Of a DNA stretch of 19,260 nucleotides, positions 7,239 through 14,893 are shown in pieces. Within the stretch, counting starts at the first letter, position 1, and each line of letters starts with the position of its first letter. The DNA is from an uncultured Roseburia sp. Lineage in GTDB: Bacteria; Bacillota; Clostridia; Lachnospirales; Lachnospiraceae. Both the position numbers and the translations under genes were made by a program. The stretch is from assembly GCA_934358955.1 (NCBI GenBank), contig CAKRLC010000050.1:1-19260 (forward strand), given 5' to 3'. Under the pieces are notes generated by a model. It saw nothing but the letters and a program-made list of their open reading frames with translations. It had not been told where the DNA came from and did not search any database.

Positions 7239-8801
7239 CTATTGTCCTTCGCCTGGAGTCTGCGTAACATCCCCCTCCGGCACACTGCCGATAATGGAAT
7301 TTGCCTCTGATGAACCATTATCCGTACTTCCTTCACTGCCACCAGCTGCAGGTGCAGCTGTTCCCGCATACTGCGCAACGGCTGCATAAATGGTTGCCTC
7401 ATCACCAGTTGCAATCGCCGCATTCACTGCTGCGGATGCATTTGGATCTGCCGAAGCAATTCCTACATTTACAATCTTTGGCGAAGCTTTATAAGTACTC
7501 TTGTTGACTGCATCCCTGCTCTGCTCTACGCCATCTACTGTTACTATTTTCCATAATTTTGCCGTATATCCCATATGTTTGCCCTGGGATGTGGCAATAT
7601 GTCCGATTGGATCTCCTGTTGCAACAAAAATGGTTCCAGGATCCTGTTCAGAAACAACTTCGCTCTCATAAGAGATCTTGCGGTTTGCCGGACGGGTTTC
7701 CTGTCCGTAAATATTAAAGAAAATGTCTTTTCCACTTGTATAACCTTCTATATAAATCGGTGCATCCAGATTATTTACAAATTTCAGATCCTTATAATCT
7801 CCCGCGATCGCCGCATCCATCGATGGCTTCACGTATGTTACGATCATGGAATGGTTCGATCTCTGTGTTACTTCAAGTTCTGCCAGCATCACTGCATTAT
7901 AAAGTGTCGTAGATACCTGACACACACCACCGCCATATGACTGTACCGTCTGTCCATTCTCATAAGCTCCTGCAAGTTCATATCCTCCTGCTGCTGTCAA
8001 TGGTCCGATCGTTGCCGCAACGGAAAATTCTTCTCCCGGATACAGCACTGTCCCGTCAATCTTGCCGGCAGCAACCGCAATATTTGTACACCGCGCTGCA
8101 GTTGAAGTTTTAAAATTTGTATTATAGCTTCCAAGCAGGTCTTTCACCTTGGACAGCTCTTCTTTTGTTCCTTCCGGCTCTACTACTTCCGCAACAAGCT
8201 CAATCTGTGCATCTGTTCCATCCCAGCCGTCTGTAAGATAGTTTTCAATTTCTTCTACAGACTTTGCAATGTTCACTTCCACTCCGGAGCTTCCTTCAAT
8301 AAGCTGAAACTGTCCGTTTACTCTCGTCAGTCCATTATTTACCGCCTCATTATTTAATGTCTTCGCTTTCTGCGTAAGTACCTCTGTTGCGGCTGTCTCA
8401 TTGACACTTAACGGAAGTTCAAAGACCTTTCCACCGTGTTCTAAGTCTTTGCTGTCTTTATAACGTTTGATCAGATTTCCTGTTTTTCCAACAGCCATGG
8501 CTTCCTGGACTGCCTGCGTATTCTTTAGCGTTATTCCAAGCTCCTCTGCTGTCACTTTTACGTCTTTTCCGTTTGCCGTCAATGTAAACACTGCCTGGTT
8601 CACACTCTGTGCATAATCGTTGATTGCAGCTGTCGCTTCTTCTTCGGTCATACCTCCCACTGAAATATTCCCGATAAACACACCATCAGCAATCGTATTT
8701 TCTTTCCCGTTCTCTGCCTTAGTCAATATTTCATTCCCTGCAAAAACGCAGCAGACCACAACTGCTGCAAGCAGAATCCATTTTGTCACTCTTTTTGTCA
8801 T
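7239..8801 (-). CDS. VanW-family membrane-anchored cell-wall protein
   Basis: A 520-residue protein from the chosen start. A signal-anchor helix lies at about residues 7-22 (WILLAAVVVCCVFAG). It is followed by a peptidoglycan-binding-4-like region (about 35-220) and a VanW domain (about 222-365) with the signature GGGVCQVSTTLYNA (290-303). A further part resembles a degenerate G5 domain (EQSRDAVNKSTYKASPKIVNVG), and the tail is low complexity, rich in Ala, Gly and Ser. The protein is expected outside the membrane, in contact with the wall; the molecular role of VanW domains is not established. The frame is open up to a GTG at 8825, but the ATG at 8801 has AGGAG seven nucleotides upstream. It is first in the predicted operon, behind the promoter at 8857-8884. 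Confidence 0.92.
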   Translation of the reverse strand: MTKRVTKWILLAAVVVCCVFAGNEILTKAENGKENTIADGVFIGNISVGGMTEEEATAAINDYAQSVNQAVFTLTANGKDVKVTAEELGITLKNTQAVQEAMAVGKTGNLIKRYKDSKDLEHGGKVFELPLSVNETAATEVLTQKAKTLNNEAVNNGLTRVNGQFQLIEGSSGVEVNIAKSVEEIENYLTDGWDGTDAQIELVAEVVEPEGTKEELSKVKDLLGSYNTNFKTSTAARCTNIAVAAGKIDGTVLYPGEEFSVAATIGPLTAAGGYELAGAYENGQTVQSYGGGVCQVSTTLYNAVMLAELEVTQRSNHSMIVTYVKPSMDAAIAGDYKDLKFVNNLDAPIYIEGYTSGKDIFFNIYGQETRPANRKISYESEVVSEQDPGTIFVATGDPIGHIATSQGKHMGYTAKLWKIVTVDGVEQSRDAVNKSTYKASPKIVNVGIASADPNASAAVNAAIATGDEATIYAAVAQYAGTAAPAAGGSEGSTDNGSSEANSIIGSVPEGDVTQTPGEGQ

Positions 8802-8856
8802 TCTTGCTCTCCTCTTTGCATGCACCTATTATTTTGCGTTTTTCTCTCTTCCGCTC

Positions 8857-8884
8857 ATTTTATCATAACCACTTTCATTTTCAA
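8857..8884 (-). promoter_or_regulatory. Predicted promoter of the vanW-to-ecfT operon
   Basis: On the minus strand TTGAAA (8879-8884) and TAAAAT (8857-8862) are spaced by 16 bp, about 56 nt before the VanW-type start codon. No other convincing promoter is visible between this point and ecfT, where the gene gaps are all under 40 nt. Confidence 0.55.
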
Positions 8885-8933
8885 GGTGCATAACCACGAA
8901 TATCCTTAAATGGCATTTTATTTTTTCGTTATT

Positions 8934-9038
8934 TTACATGAAAGCCGCCAGTATTGTTGTGAGCAGCATAGCTGCTACAAGCACAATTACAATCGCTGCC
9001 ATCAGTTTCTGATTCTTTTTCTTTCCAAAATGATACAT
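8934..9038 (-). CDS. 34-residue single-TM small membrane protein
   Basis: This is a short gene on the minus strand running from ATG at 9038 to TAA at 8934-8936. The product begins MYHFGKKKNQKLMAA, a basic cytoplasmic stretch, and continues as one hydrophobic helix (IVIVLVAAMLLTTILAAF) to a Met at the C terminus. A Shine-Dalgarno-like AAAGGTG lies about 7 nt before the ATG. It starts 44 nt after the exonuclease stop, so it is probably the last gene of that transcript. Lys-rich head plus one helix is a pattern seen in several Firmicutes micro-proteins of unknown role; I do not recognise a named family. The case for its being real rests on start, ribosome site, position and clear membrane topology. 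Confidence 0.7.
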   Translation of the reverse strand: MYHFGKKKNQKLMAAIVIVLVAAMLLTTILAAFM

Positions 9039-9082
9039 TCTAATCACCTTTCCTTTTATCTACTACGATGTAACAGTTCTTT

Positions 9083-9823
9083 TTATGATAGCACATCATC
9101 GGTCAATTTTCCAACGGGTATTTTTCCATATCTTACAATCAGCTGGTCTGTCAGACGCGACATCTCATTTCTTGAAATATCCTGCGGTATTTCCGGAAGC
9201 TCTATGTGATGATAAGACGCAAATCGCTGTAAGTATAAAAACTGCTGTTTTGTTGCCGGTGTCTGTTTTTTCACCTTATACTGAAGTGGATAAGGTTCAA
9301 ACAGCTCCGGCTGATCTTCCCCATATTGTTTCCACAGACATTCCAGTACTTTCTGCGTCTGCGCCGCATCCTCATATGCCCGGTGCCCAAGGCATCTTTC
9401 AATGCCAAAATACCTGCACAGGTTTTCCAATGTTTTCTTTTCTTCTGCCGGCAGGCATTTGCGCGCTATTTTCAAAGTATCTATGGCGCTCCTCTCAAAT
9501 GTGATCTTATGATTGACCGCCCACTGCTTTAAAAAGCTATAATCAAAGATCAGATTCTGCCCGACCAAAATATCTTCGCCGAGAAATGCAAAAAAAGACT
9601 GCATCGCCGTATCCAGGTCGGCTCCCTGCTCTGCCATCTCGTTCGTGATGCCTGTGATTTCCGTTACTTTTTCAGTCAGTTTCCGTCCCGGATTGATCAT
9701 CTGTGAAAAAATATCTGTCACTTTTCCATCCCGTACCCGGACTGCACCTGCTTCTAAAATCCGGTCTGTCTTCGGATTTAAGCCGGTCATTTCCAAATCA
9801 AGAACAACATAATCCGTTATCAT
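9083..9823 (-). CDS. DnaQ-like DEDDh 3'-5' exonuclease
   Basis: This 246-residue protein has an N-terminal exonuclease domain of about 165 residues. All catalytic positions are visible: ExoI Asp9 and Glu11 in LDLEMTG, ExoII Asp94 in GQNLIFDYSFL, and ExoIII His147 and Asp152 in GHRAYEDAAQT. It is of the type related to the proofreading module of PolC and epsilon. The C-terminal 80 residues (TPATKQQFLYLQRFASYHHIELPEI…MSRLTDQLIVRYGKIP) resemble the small accessory region found in stand-alone Firmicutes exonucleases. The substrate (DNA or RNA) is not readable. The start overlaps the stop of the radical SAM gene by 4 nt (ATGA), indicating coupled translation. Confidence 0.93.
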   Translation of the reverse strand: MITDYVVLDLEMTGLNPKTDRILEAGAVRVRDGKVTDIFSQMINPGRKLTEKVTEITGITNEMAEQGADLDTAMQSFFAFLGEDILVGQNLIFDYSFLKQWAVNHKITFERSAIDTLKIARKCLPAEEKKTLENLCRYFGIERCLGHRAYEDAAQTQKVLECLWKQYGEDQPELFEPYPLQYKVKKQTPATKQQFLYLQRFASYHHIELPEIPQDISRNEMSRLTDQLIVRYGKIPVGKLTDDVLS

Positions 9824-11562
9824 TTTTCTGCCTTTCCTGCCATGACTGGTTCTGTTTCTTCTATATCACATATCGTAACCGTTGCCTGATGATCTAACGG
9901 GTCACGGTTTTCATAATCGAATAATACATAAATCGGTTTTTCCTGATAAACCGGTACTTCGCTTAACGTCTTTTCCATTTTTTCAGGGAACCTATAATGA
10001 AATGGTTCCAGATGCGATTTTGCTCCCTTTTTGCAATACTGTCGCGTCAATCCCTTAAATTCAGATGGATCTGTTGCCCATGCCGGACGGCTCTTGCAAT
10101 TTTCCCTATAATAAAGGTCAAACAAAAGGCTCTCTTCGATCAGCCTTATGACGTTTTGATCGTCCACCCGTTCTTTCATAAATTCAAGCAAGATCTCGCA
10201 CCGGCGCAGTCTGGAATGGCTCATACCATAATAACCTTTTTCTTCATAAAACCTGCCAAGATCCTGGAACATAAAAAAGGCGCTTTCAAACAGCGGCTCT
10301 AGTACCTTCATCGTCACTTCATACTGCCCGCTGTTATAATAAACTTCCAGCATCTCCTCGACCTGCTTAATTTTCAATATCTCGTCAAAGCTCAGCCAGT
10401 TCGTGCGCAATACCTCATATGGTGTCTTATCGTGATAAACGATTCCGTATTCTTTCGCATGCTCATACATATAAGAGCCTTTTAGCACCTTTAAAAAGCC
10501 CAGCTGCAACTGGTTTGGCTTCAATGCATAAATCTCGTCAAAGGATCTCGAAAACGTCTCGTAATCTTCATATGGCAATCCTGCGATCAGATCAAGATGC
10601 TCATGAATATTACCGCCGCTTTGGATCTTACGGACGATTTTCTTTAACAGATCCAGCTTCATCGTCCTGTGGATTTCTTTTATCGTTGGCTCGTTTGTAG
10701 ACTGTACACCAATCTCTAACTGGATCAGTCCCGGCCGCATATCATGGATCAGTTCTAACTCTTCCTCATTCAAAAGATCAGCTGAAATCTCAAAATGAAA
10801 ATTCGTGATACCATTATCATGCTCCTTTACAAAACGCCAGATTTCCATCGCATGCTCGTGCCTGCAATTAAACGTCCGGTCCACAAACTTTACCTGCGGA
10901 ACTTTCTTCTCTATGAAAAAGGCAAGTTCCTTTTTCACAAGGTCAAGATCGCGGAAACGCAGCTTCTTGTCCACGGAAGATAAGCAATAGCTGCACCGGA
11001 ACGGACATCCCCTGCTTGATTCATAATAAATAATGCGGTTTTCAAAATCTTCGATCTGATCATAACAGAATGGGATCTCGCCCATCACCATAGGCTCCTG
11101 CATCTGTGTAAAACAGATTTCTCCTGCTTCGTTGTGATAAGCTATCCCTCTGATGTCCGAGATTCTCCTATTGTGGTTTACATAATAATCGCAGAGTGTA
11201 TAAAAGGTCTGTTCTCCCTCTCCGATCATAACTCCGGTTACCTGTGGATGTTCCTTTAAAAATGTTTCCACTTCGTAGGACACCTCCGGTCCTCCAACCC
11301 AGATTGGAACGTTCGGACACAATTTATGATATTCGCAGATCAGTTCTTCCACATAATCCATATTCCAGATATAGCAGGAAAAACACAGAACATCCGGCTT
11401 CTGTTTATAAATTTGTTCTAATATGTAATCCACCCTGTTATTGATCGTATACTCGCCGATCACTACCTGCTCCCCGAACTCCTTTGCATATGCTTTCAGG
11501 CTGTATACAGCAAGATTGGAATGGATATATTTTGCATTGATCGCTGTCAGAAATATTTTCAT
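9820..11562 (-). CDS. B12-binding domain radical SAM protein with DUF4080
   Basis: A 580-residue protein in three parts. A cobalamin-binding-like Rossmann domain occupies about 1-140 (FSCYIWNMDYVEEL, IWVGGPEVSYEVE, VMIGEGEQTF). A radical SAM core starts with the 4Fe-4S motif RGCPFRCSYC (Cys186, Cys190, Cys193) and continues with ISADLL and QLEIGVQSTN. A C-terminal DUF4080-type region covers about 370-510. Members of this architecture are widespread in Clostridia, and the reaction is unassigned. The start at 11562 follows from position and the promoter at 11598-11626; the ribosome site is weak. The stop overlaps the exonuclease start, so the two proteins are made together. Confidence 0.92.
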   Translation of the reverse strand: MKIFLTAINAKYIHSNLAVYSLKAYAKEFGEQVVIGEYTINNRVDYILEQIYKQKPDVLCFSCYIWNMDYVEELICEYHKLCPNVPIWVGGPEVSYEVETFLKEHPQVTGVMIGEGEQTFYTLCDYYVNHNRRISDIRGIAYHNEAGEICFTQMQEPMVMGEIPFCYDQIEDFENRIIYYESSRGCPFRCSYCLSSVDKKLRFRDLDLVKKELAFFIEKKVPQVKFVDRTFNCRHEHAMEIWRFVKEHDNGITNFHFEISADLLNEEELELIHDMRPGLIQLEIGVQSTNEPTIKEIHRTMKLDLLKKIVRKIQSGGNIHEHLDLIAGLPYEDYETFSRSFDEIYALKPNQLQLGFLKVLKGSYMYEHAKEYGIVYHDKTPYEVLRTNWLSFDEILKIKQVEEMLEVYYNSGQYEVTMKVLEPLFESAFFMFQDLGRFYEEKGYYGMSHSRLRRCEILLEFMKERVDDQNVIRLIEESLLFDLYYRENCKSRPAWATDPSEFKGLTRQYCKKGAKSHLEPFHYRFPEKMEKTLSEVPVYQEKPIYVLFDYENRDPLDHQATVTICDIEETEPVMAGKAEK

Positions 11563-11597
11563 GGTTTTTCATTCTTTCTATACGTATTTCTTTTCTG

Positions 11598-11626
11598 ATT
11601 ATATGAAAAAAAGCGAAAGTTCTCAA
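11598..11626 (-). promoter_or_regulatory. Promoter of the radical SAM-exonuclease unit
   Basis: On the minus strand TTGAGA (11621-11626) and a perfect TATAAT (11598-11603) are 17 bp apart. The start of transcription would be near 11591, giving a leader of roughly 30 nt. A perfect 9-bp inverted repeat (11605-11613 with 11628-11636) straddles the -35 box and the spacer. Confidence 0.85.
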
Positions 11627-11667
11627 TCTTTTTTTCGGAACCGGAGCGCTAAAGTTTTTACATGAGT

Positions 11668-11765
11668 AAAAAAGCGGAGCGGCTGCCCTAAGAAACTGTC
11701 TATAAAATAGCAATCACTGCTTCTATCTTATAGGACTTTTCGTTCGTGCAACCGCTCCGTTTTTT
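11668..11765 (-). terminator. Nested long hairpin flanked by A6/T6, probable bidirectional terminator or structured RNA
   Basis: The outer stem pairs CGGAGCGG (11675-11682) with CCGCTCCG (11752-11759), extended inward by TGC/GCA (11684-11686, 11748-11750) after one mismatch, and flanked outside by six A on the left and six T on the right. Inside are GTC-TATAA (11698-11705) with TTATA-G-GAC (11728-11736, one bulged G) and an apical AGCA/TGCT (11709-11712, 11718-11721) with a 5-nt loop. Either strand ends the GC-rich stem with a T run, so it can terminate transcription from both sides. The minus-strand gene it would serve is the MntP-like gene. The interior is far longer than a terminator needs, so a small RNA or a palindromic repeat element is possible. 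Confidence 0.6.
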
Positions 11766-11925
11766 CATATATTTCTATATGATTTTATATAAATTATACT
11801 CCATTTTCCCGCCCTTATCGAACGGACATATTTGTTTCCCACGCAAATATGTTTTACGTCTGTTTCTTATGCAGTAAAACAGCAAGCGTTTTCTGCAAAT
11901 GAACAGAAACTTATTTCACCCTCTT

Positions 11926-12501
11926 TTAACAAATATACCGGATGATCACATCAAATCCTGCGATCCAGAGGAGTATCGCACCTCCGATATATGCTTTGGT
12001 CTTATGCTCAAATCCCAAATGATACCCTGTATACACGCCTAAGATCACCACTGCAACCGTCAGACATACGATCATGATCAGGATCACGTTCAGATTTGTG
12101 GCAAGAAATCCGAATGCAATTCCTGCCAGTAATGTGTAAAAACTGGTAACAGAGATCATCCGTAAAAACTTTTTGACCTGTACATGGTCTTCCCGATGTT
12201 CAACTACACGCTCGTTTTTGATTGCCTTTACGATCAGCCGGACACCTAAGCAGAAGAAAATCACTGCTGCAATGACCAGCCCGATAAACTGCTTATCCAA
12301 TGCAAGCTCCCTGCTATAAAGCAGCTTTGCAAGAATATGTCCAATGTAAAGTGCCATCAATTGCCAGATAGCCGTCAGCAGACAAAGATACGTCAACCAT
12401 TTTTTATTTACCTTCGCAACAAGAGAACCCTGACATTCCATGCCTGCAAAGATATCGAGTGATATTCCAAGTATAATCAGTAAATTTTCTATCCAACTCA
12501 T
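11926..12501 (-). CDS. MntP-like six-TM membrane protein (putative cation efflux)
   Basis: A 191-residue protein with six hydrophobic helices in two three-helix halves. Helix 1 has LGISLDIFAGMECQG with Asp16, matching the SMDAFA motif of the manganese exporter MntP. Helices 5-6 (VVILGVYTGYHLGF, AYIGGAILLWIAGFDVII) also match that family's ends. In helix 4, where related proteins carry a second SxD motif, this one reads GFLATNLNV with Asn and no acid. Metal export is thus a family guess and specificity may differ. It has its own promoter at 12573-12600. GGGAGG lies 14 nt before the ATG, rather far. The gene downstream is on the same strand but separated by a strong hairpin, so it is probably transcribed alone. 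Confidence 0.75.
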   Translation of the reverse strand: MSWIENLLIILGISLDIFAGMECQGSLVAKVNKKWLTYLCLLTAIWQLMALYIGHILAKLLYSRELALDKQFIGLVIAAVIFFCLGVRLIVKAIKNERVVEHREDHVQVKKFLRMISVTSFYTLLAGIAFGFLATNLNVILIMIVCLTVAVVILGVYTGYHLGFEHKTKAYIGGAILLWIAGFDVIIRYIC

Positions 12502-12572
12502 AAATTATCTGCCGTCCTCCCTGTTTCGCGAAGCAAACTGTAACTGCCTTTCCAGACATTTTATCTAAATTC

Positions 12573-12600
12573 ATTATAGCTGTTTTCTGGCATTTTTCCA
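12573..12600 (-). promoter_or_regulatory. Predicted promoter of the MntP-like gene
   Basis: On the minus strand a perfect TATAAT (12573-12578) sits 16 bp after TGGAAA (12595-12600), which matches four of six -35 bases. The leader would be about 65 nt. It lies just past the end of the heptad-repeat gene. Confidence 0.6.
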
Positions 12601-12630
12601 TAGACAATAAACTTCAAATGTATACAGTTT

Positions 12631-14868
12631 CTACTCTGCTTTAATTGCTGCTGTCTTATAAATGAATTTTACACTTCCGTTCATACCATCTGCGATGTCT
12701 GTAAACGTCTGATAATCGGAACCTGCATCTAAAACTGCCTGCATTCTTTCCAGAAGAGGTTTTAAATCTCCGTTATAACTGTTTACGATTTTCTCGATTC
12801 CGGACTCGTTAAACTCTACGATTCCATCGGCAAGCTGATGTGCGCCATCCTGTAAGGAACCAACACCATCTGCAAGCTGTCCTGTTGCATCTGTGATCTG
12901 TGCTGCTCCTGATTTTAATGCATCATTATTAGAAACTAATGTTCCAGCTCCATCTGCAAGCTGTGCTGCTCCGCTTGCAAGCTGTGCTGCTCCGTTCTTT
13001 AACTGTGATGCACCACTGCTTAATGTACCTGCCTTGTCGTTTAACTGTGTCATACCAGCCTGGATCGTATTTACACCTGTGGACAGATTTGCTGCACCTT
13101 CTGCAACCTGAGATGCTCCGTCTACAAGCTGTTTTAACTGCGCTGCTGTCTTTTCATCACTTAAGCTTGCCTGCACCTGACTCATTGCTGTAACTGCTCC
13201 GTCTACCTGCCCGATTCCGTTTTGTATGGTTGCCATCACATCACCAAGTGCATCGACTACGCGCACTGCATCAGAAATATTGGAAATAGAGCATGGCACT
13301 CCGCTTGCAGTCAGTCCTTCTGCAACCGCTGTATACTTCTGATTGATTGCCTCTTTTGTAGCAAGGTAAGTAGCCTGATCCACTACACCTGCTGCAAATC
13401 CATTTACAAGCTGCACATCTGCATCAATGATCTGCTCAAGGCTTTCCTGTGCTCCCTGTAATGCTGTCAATTTTCCTTTTGCATCGTCATAGCTCATTCC
13501 GGATGTACTTGCAAAGTTATCATATACGCCCTGTTTTCCTGCCTCAAGCGTTGCACCCATGCCCTGGATCATGGTGACTGCCTGATTGACGCCCTCGCTT
13601 ACCTGGGCAGCTCCGGCTGCAAGGTTTTTGGCTCCTTCTGCGGCACTGTCTGTTCCGGCTTTTAACTGTCCGACACCACTGACTAATGCAGGAACATTAT
13701 CTGCTAATGTGTTGATTCCGCTCTGTAAGCTTCCAACTCCATCTTTTAAGCTTCCAATTCCATTATTTAACGTTGTTGCTCCGTCTGTATAAGCTGTGAT
13801 CGCATCCTGAAGAGAGATCACTCCATTGGAGAATTCTCCCATCTTGCTCTGTAATGTGTCCATGCCTTCTGCCAGTTCACCGGAGCCATCCTTTAACTGA
13901 TCTGTCGCATCGGTCAGTTTATCCAGCAATTCATCTACAGAATCAGATGTATCCTCTCCTTCCGCACTGATGAAATTTGTTGCATTCACTGCGGCTGTCA
14001 TTGTCATCTCCAGTGAAAAATCCTCCACCTGCGCAGACACTTCAAAATAATCCGGAATAGAAATGTCTGAATCAAAGTCAGAATCGTCCACTTTCAGACT
14101 ATCCTTTAAGCCCGGAAGCGCATATCCAACGACGATATTACTATTTCCATCTGCGATCACTCTTCCGTTGGACACTTCAATATCGGTAAAGCTGTCATCC
14201 AATACCATTCCTGTCAATGCAACAAATGGCACACACACCTCTTCTTTTTTTCCAAGAATATCAGCTGTCACTTTTGTATTATTGGTATAGTCAAAGCGGA
14301 TCGTTACCTTTCCGGATTTTCCTGCCAGATCTTCCGGCGTGATCTCTTTGCCATCCAGATAATAAGTGATTTTTTCTGTGATCGGTGCTTCCTGATCGGA
14401 TGTTCCCTGATAGAAAATATCCTTTCCGCCTGCCTGCCAGCTTACTTTATTTCCACTCTGTGTAAAAGCTTCATTTCCTTTGACATTTTCAATATCGCTT
14501 AAAGTAGATGCATCTTCTAATACTTCTTTTTTATCCTGATTGATCAGATGGTCAGATACGATCGTTTTGGTTGCTTTTCCGGTACTGTCTGTCATTACAT
14601 AAACGGTTTCTTCTTTTCCGATATTTACCTCATTGATCTTTAAGCTGCTGTTTAATGCATCGGTCAGCTTTTCCTCATTTTTTTCTGTTGCATTTTTCCG
14701 GTTAAAAATCGTTCCTTCGGCACTTATAACAGCGTTTCCACCTGCTGTGCGGCTATTTAATCCATACACGGATGCCCCTGTTCCAACCATTGCAACAACC
14801 AGAACACCTGCCACAATGCGTATCACATATTTATTTTTAAAATGTTTCTTTAATTCCGGTAATCTCAT
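12631..14868 (-). CDS. Membrane-anchored extracytoplasmic protein with XXXLXXG heptad repeats (MMPL partner)
   Basis: From the chosen start (MRLPELKKHFKNKYVIR) the protein has 745 residues: a short basic head, one TM helix at about 14-37 (VAGVLVVAMVGTGASVYGL), then an extracytoplasmic body with a beta-rich part and two long heptad blocks. The blocks lie at about 308-436 and 569-689 and repeat units such as QLASGAA, QLADGAG, SLQDGAH and TLNNGIG. These are Leu-x-x-Gly heptads of the type seen in YhgE/Pip-like proteins. There is no C-terminal TM, unlike YhgE/Pip. The frame is open to an ATG at 14910, which would overlap the transporter gene by 17 nt; neither ATG has a strong ribosome site. I preferred 14868 because it starts just past the transporter stop (25 nt) and directly before the basic head. 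The role is unknown; a coiled-coil partner of the exporter is inferred. Confidence 0.88.
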   Translation of the reverse strand: MRLPELKKHFKNKYVIRIVAGVLVVAMVGTGASVYGLNSRTAGGNAVISAEGTIFNRKNATEKNEEKLTDALNSSLKINEVNIGKEETVYVMTDSTGKATKTIVSDHLINQDKKEVLEDASTLSDIENVKGNEAFTQSGNKVSWQAGGKDIFYQGTSDQEAPITEKITYYLDGKEITPEDLAGKSGKVTIRFDYTNNTKVTADILGKKEEVCVPFVALTGMVLDDSFTDIEVSNGRVIADGNSNIVVGYALPGLKDSLKVDDSDFDSDISIPDYFEVSAQVEDFSLEMTMTAAVNATNFISAEGEDTSDSVDELLDKLTDATDQLKDGSGELAEGMDTLQSKMGEFSNGVISLQDAITAYTDGATTLNNGIGSLKDGVGSLQSGINTLADNVPALVSGVGQLKAGTDSAAEGAKNLAAGAAQVSEGVNQAVTMIQGMGATLEAGKQGVYDNFASTSGMSYDDAKGKLTALQGAQESLEQIIDADVQLVNGFAAGVVDQATYLATKEAINQKYTAVAEGLTASGVPCSISNISDAVRVVDALGDVMATIQNGIGQVDGAVTAMSQVQASLSDEKTAAQLKQLVDGASQVAEGAANLSTGVNTIQAGMTQLNDKAGTLSSGASQLKNGAAQLASGAAQLADGAGTLVSNNDALKSGAAQITDATGQLADGVGSLQDGAHQLADGIVEFNESGIEKIVNSYNGDLKPLLERMQAVLDAGSDYQTFTDIADGMNGSVKFIYKTAAIKAE
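12956..12997. repeat. Near-exact 21-bp tandem repeat inside the heptad region
   Basis: Two adjacent 21-bp units (12956-12976 and 12977-12997) share the core AAGCTGTGCTGCTCCG and differ at their last bases. They encode two LASGAAQ/LADGAAQ-like heptads. Looser copies of the same 21-bp period run through about 12800-13110 and 13590-13800, which suggests growth or shrinkage of the repeat block by slippage. Confidence 0.75.
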
Positions 14869-14893
14869 ACTTCTACTCTGCCTTTCTTTTTTT

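Larger units (their letters stand above)
11563..11925. other. 363-bp intergenic region rich in inverted repeats
   Basis: Besides the radical SAM promoter (11598-11626) and the long hairpin (11668-11765), the region has three consecutive inverted repeats: ACATATTTG/CAAATATGT (11826-11834, 11844-11852, perfect), GTTTTAC/GTAAAAC (11851-11857, 11874-11880, perfect) and GTTTTCTG/CAGAAAC (11888-11895, 11904-11910, one bulge). The first two overlap by two bases, so they could be alternative folds. No open frame here looks coding. This is the 3' flank of the MntP-like gene. Confidence 0.6.

Noticed and set aside
6877..7389. 170-codon plus-strand open frame
   Set aside because: It spans the junction of two well-supported minus-strand genes and is rich in Ser, Pro and Thr as expected of an antisense shadow.
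9085..9504. 139-codon plus-strand open frame
   Set aside because: It lies opposite the DEDDh exonuclease, whose catalytic residues are all visible; no ribosome site.
12601..12630. Possible terminator after the heptad-repeat gene (AAACT/AGTTT)
   Set aside because: Only five weak pairs with a 12-nt loop and no T run; not convincing.
12800..13110. Periodic repeats that could be taken for a CRISPR or minisatellite array
   Set aside because: The 21-bp period keeps the reading frame and encodes LxxG heptads; no constant repeat with unique spacers.
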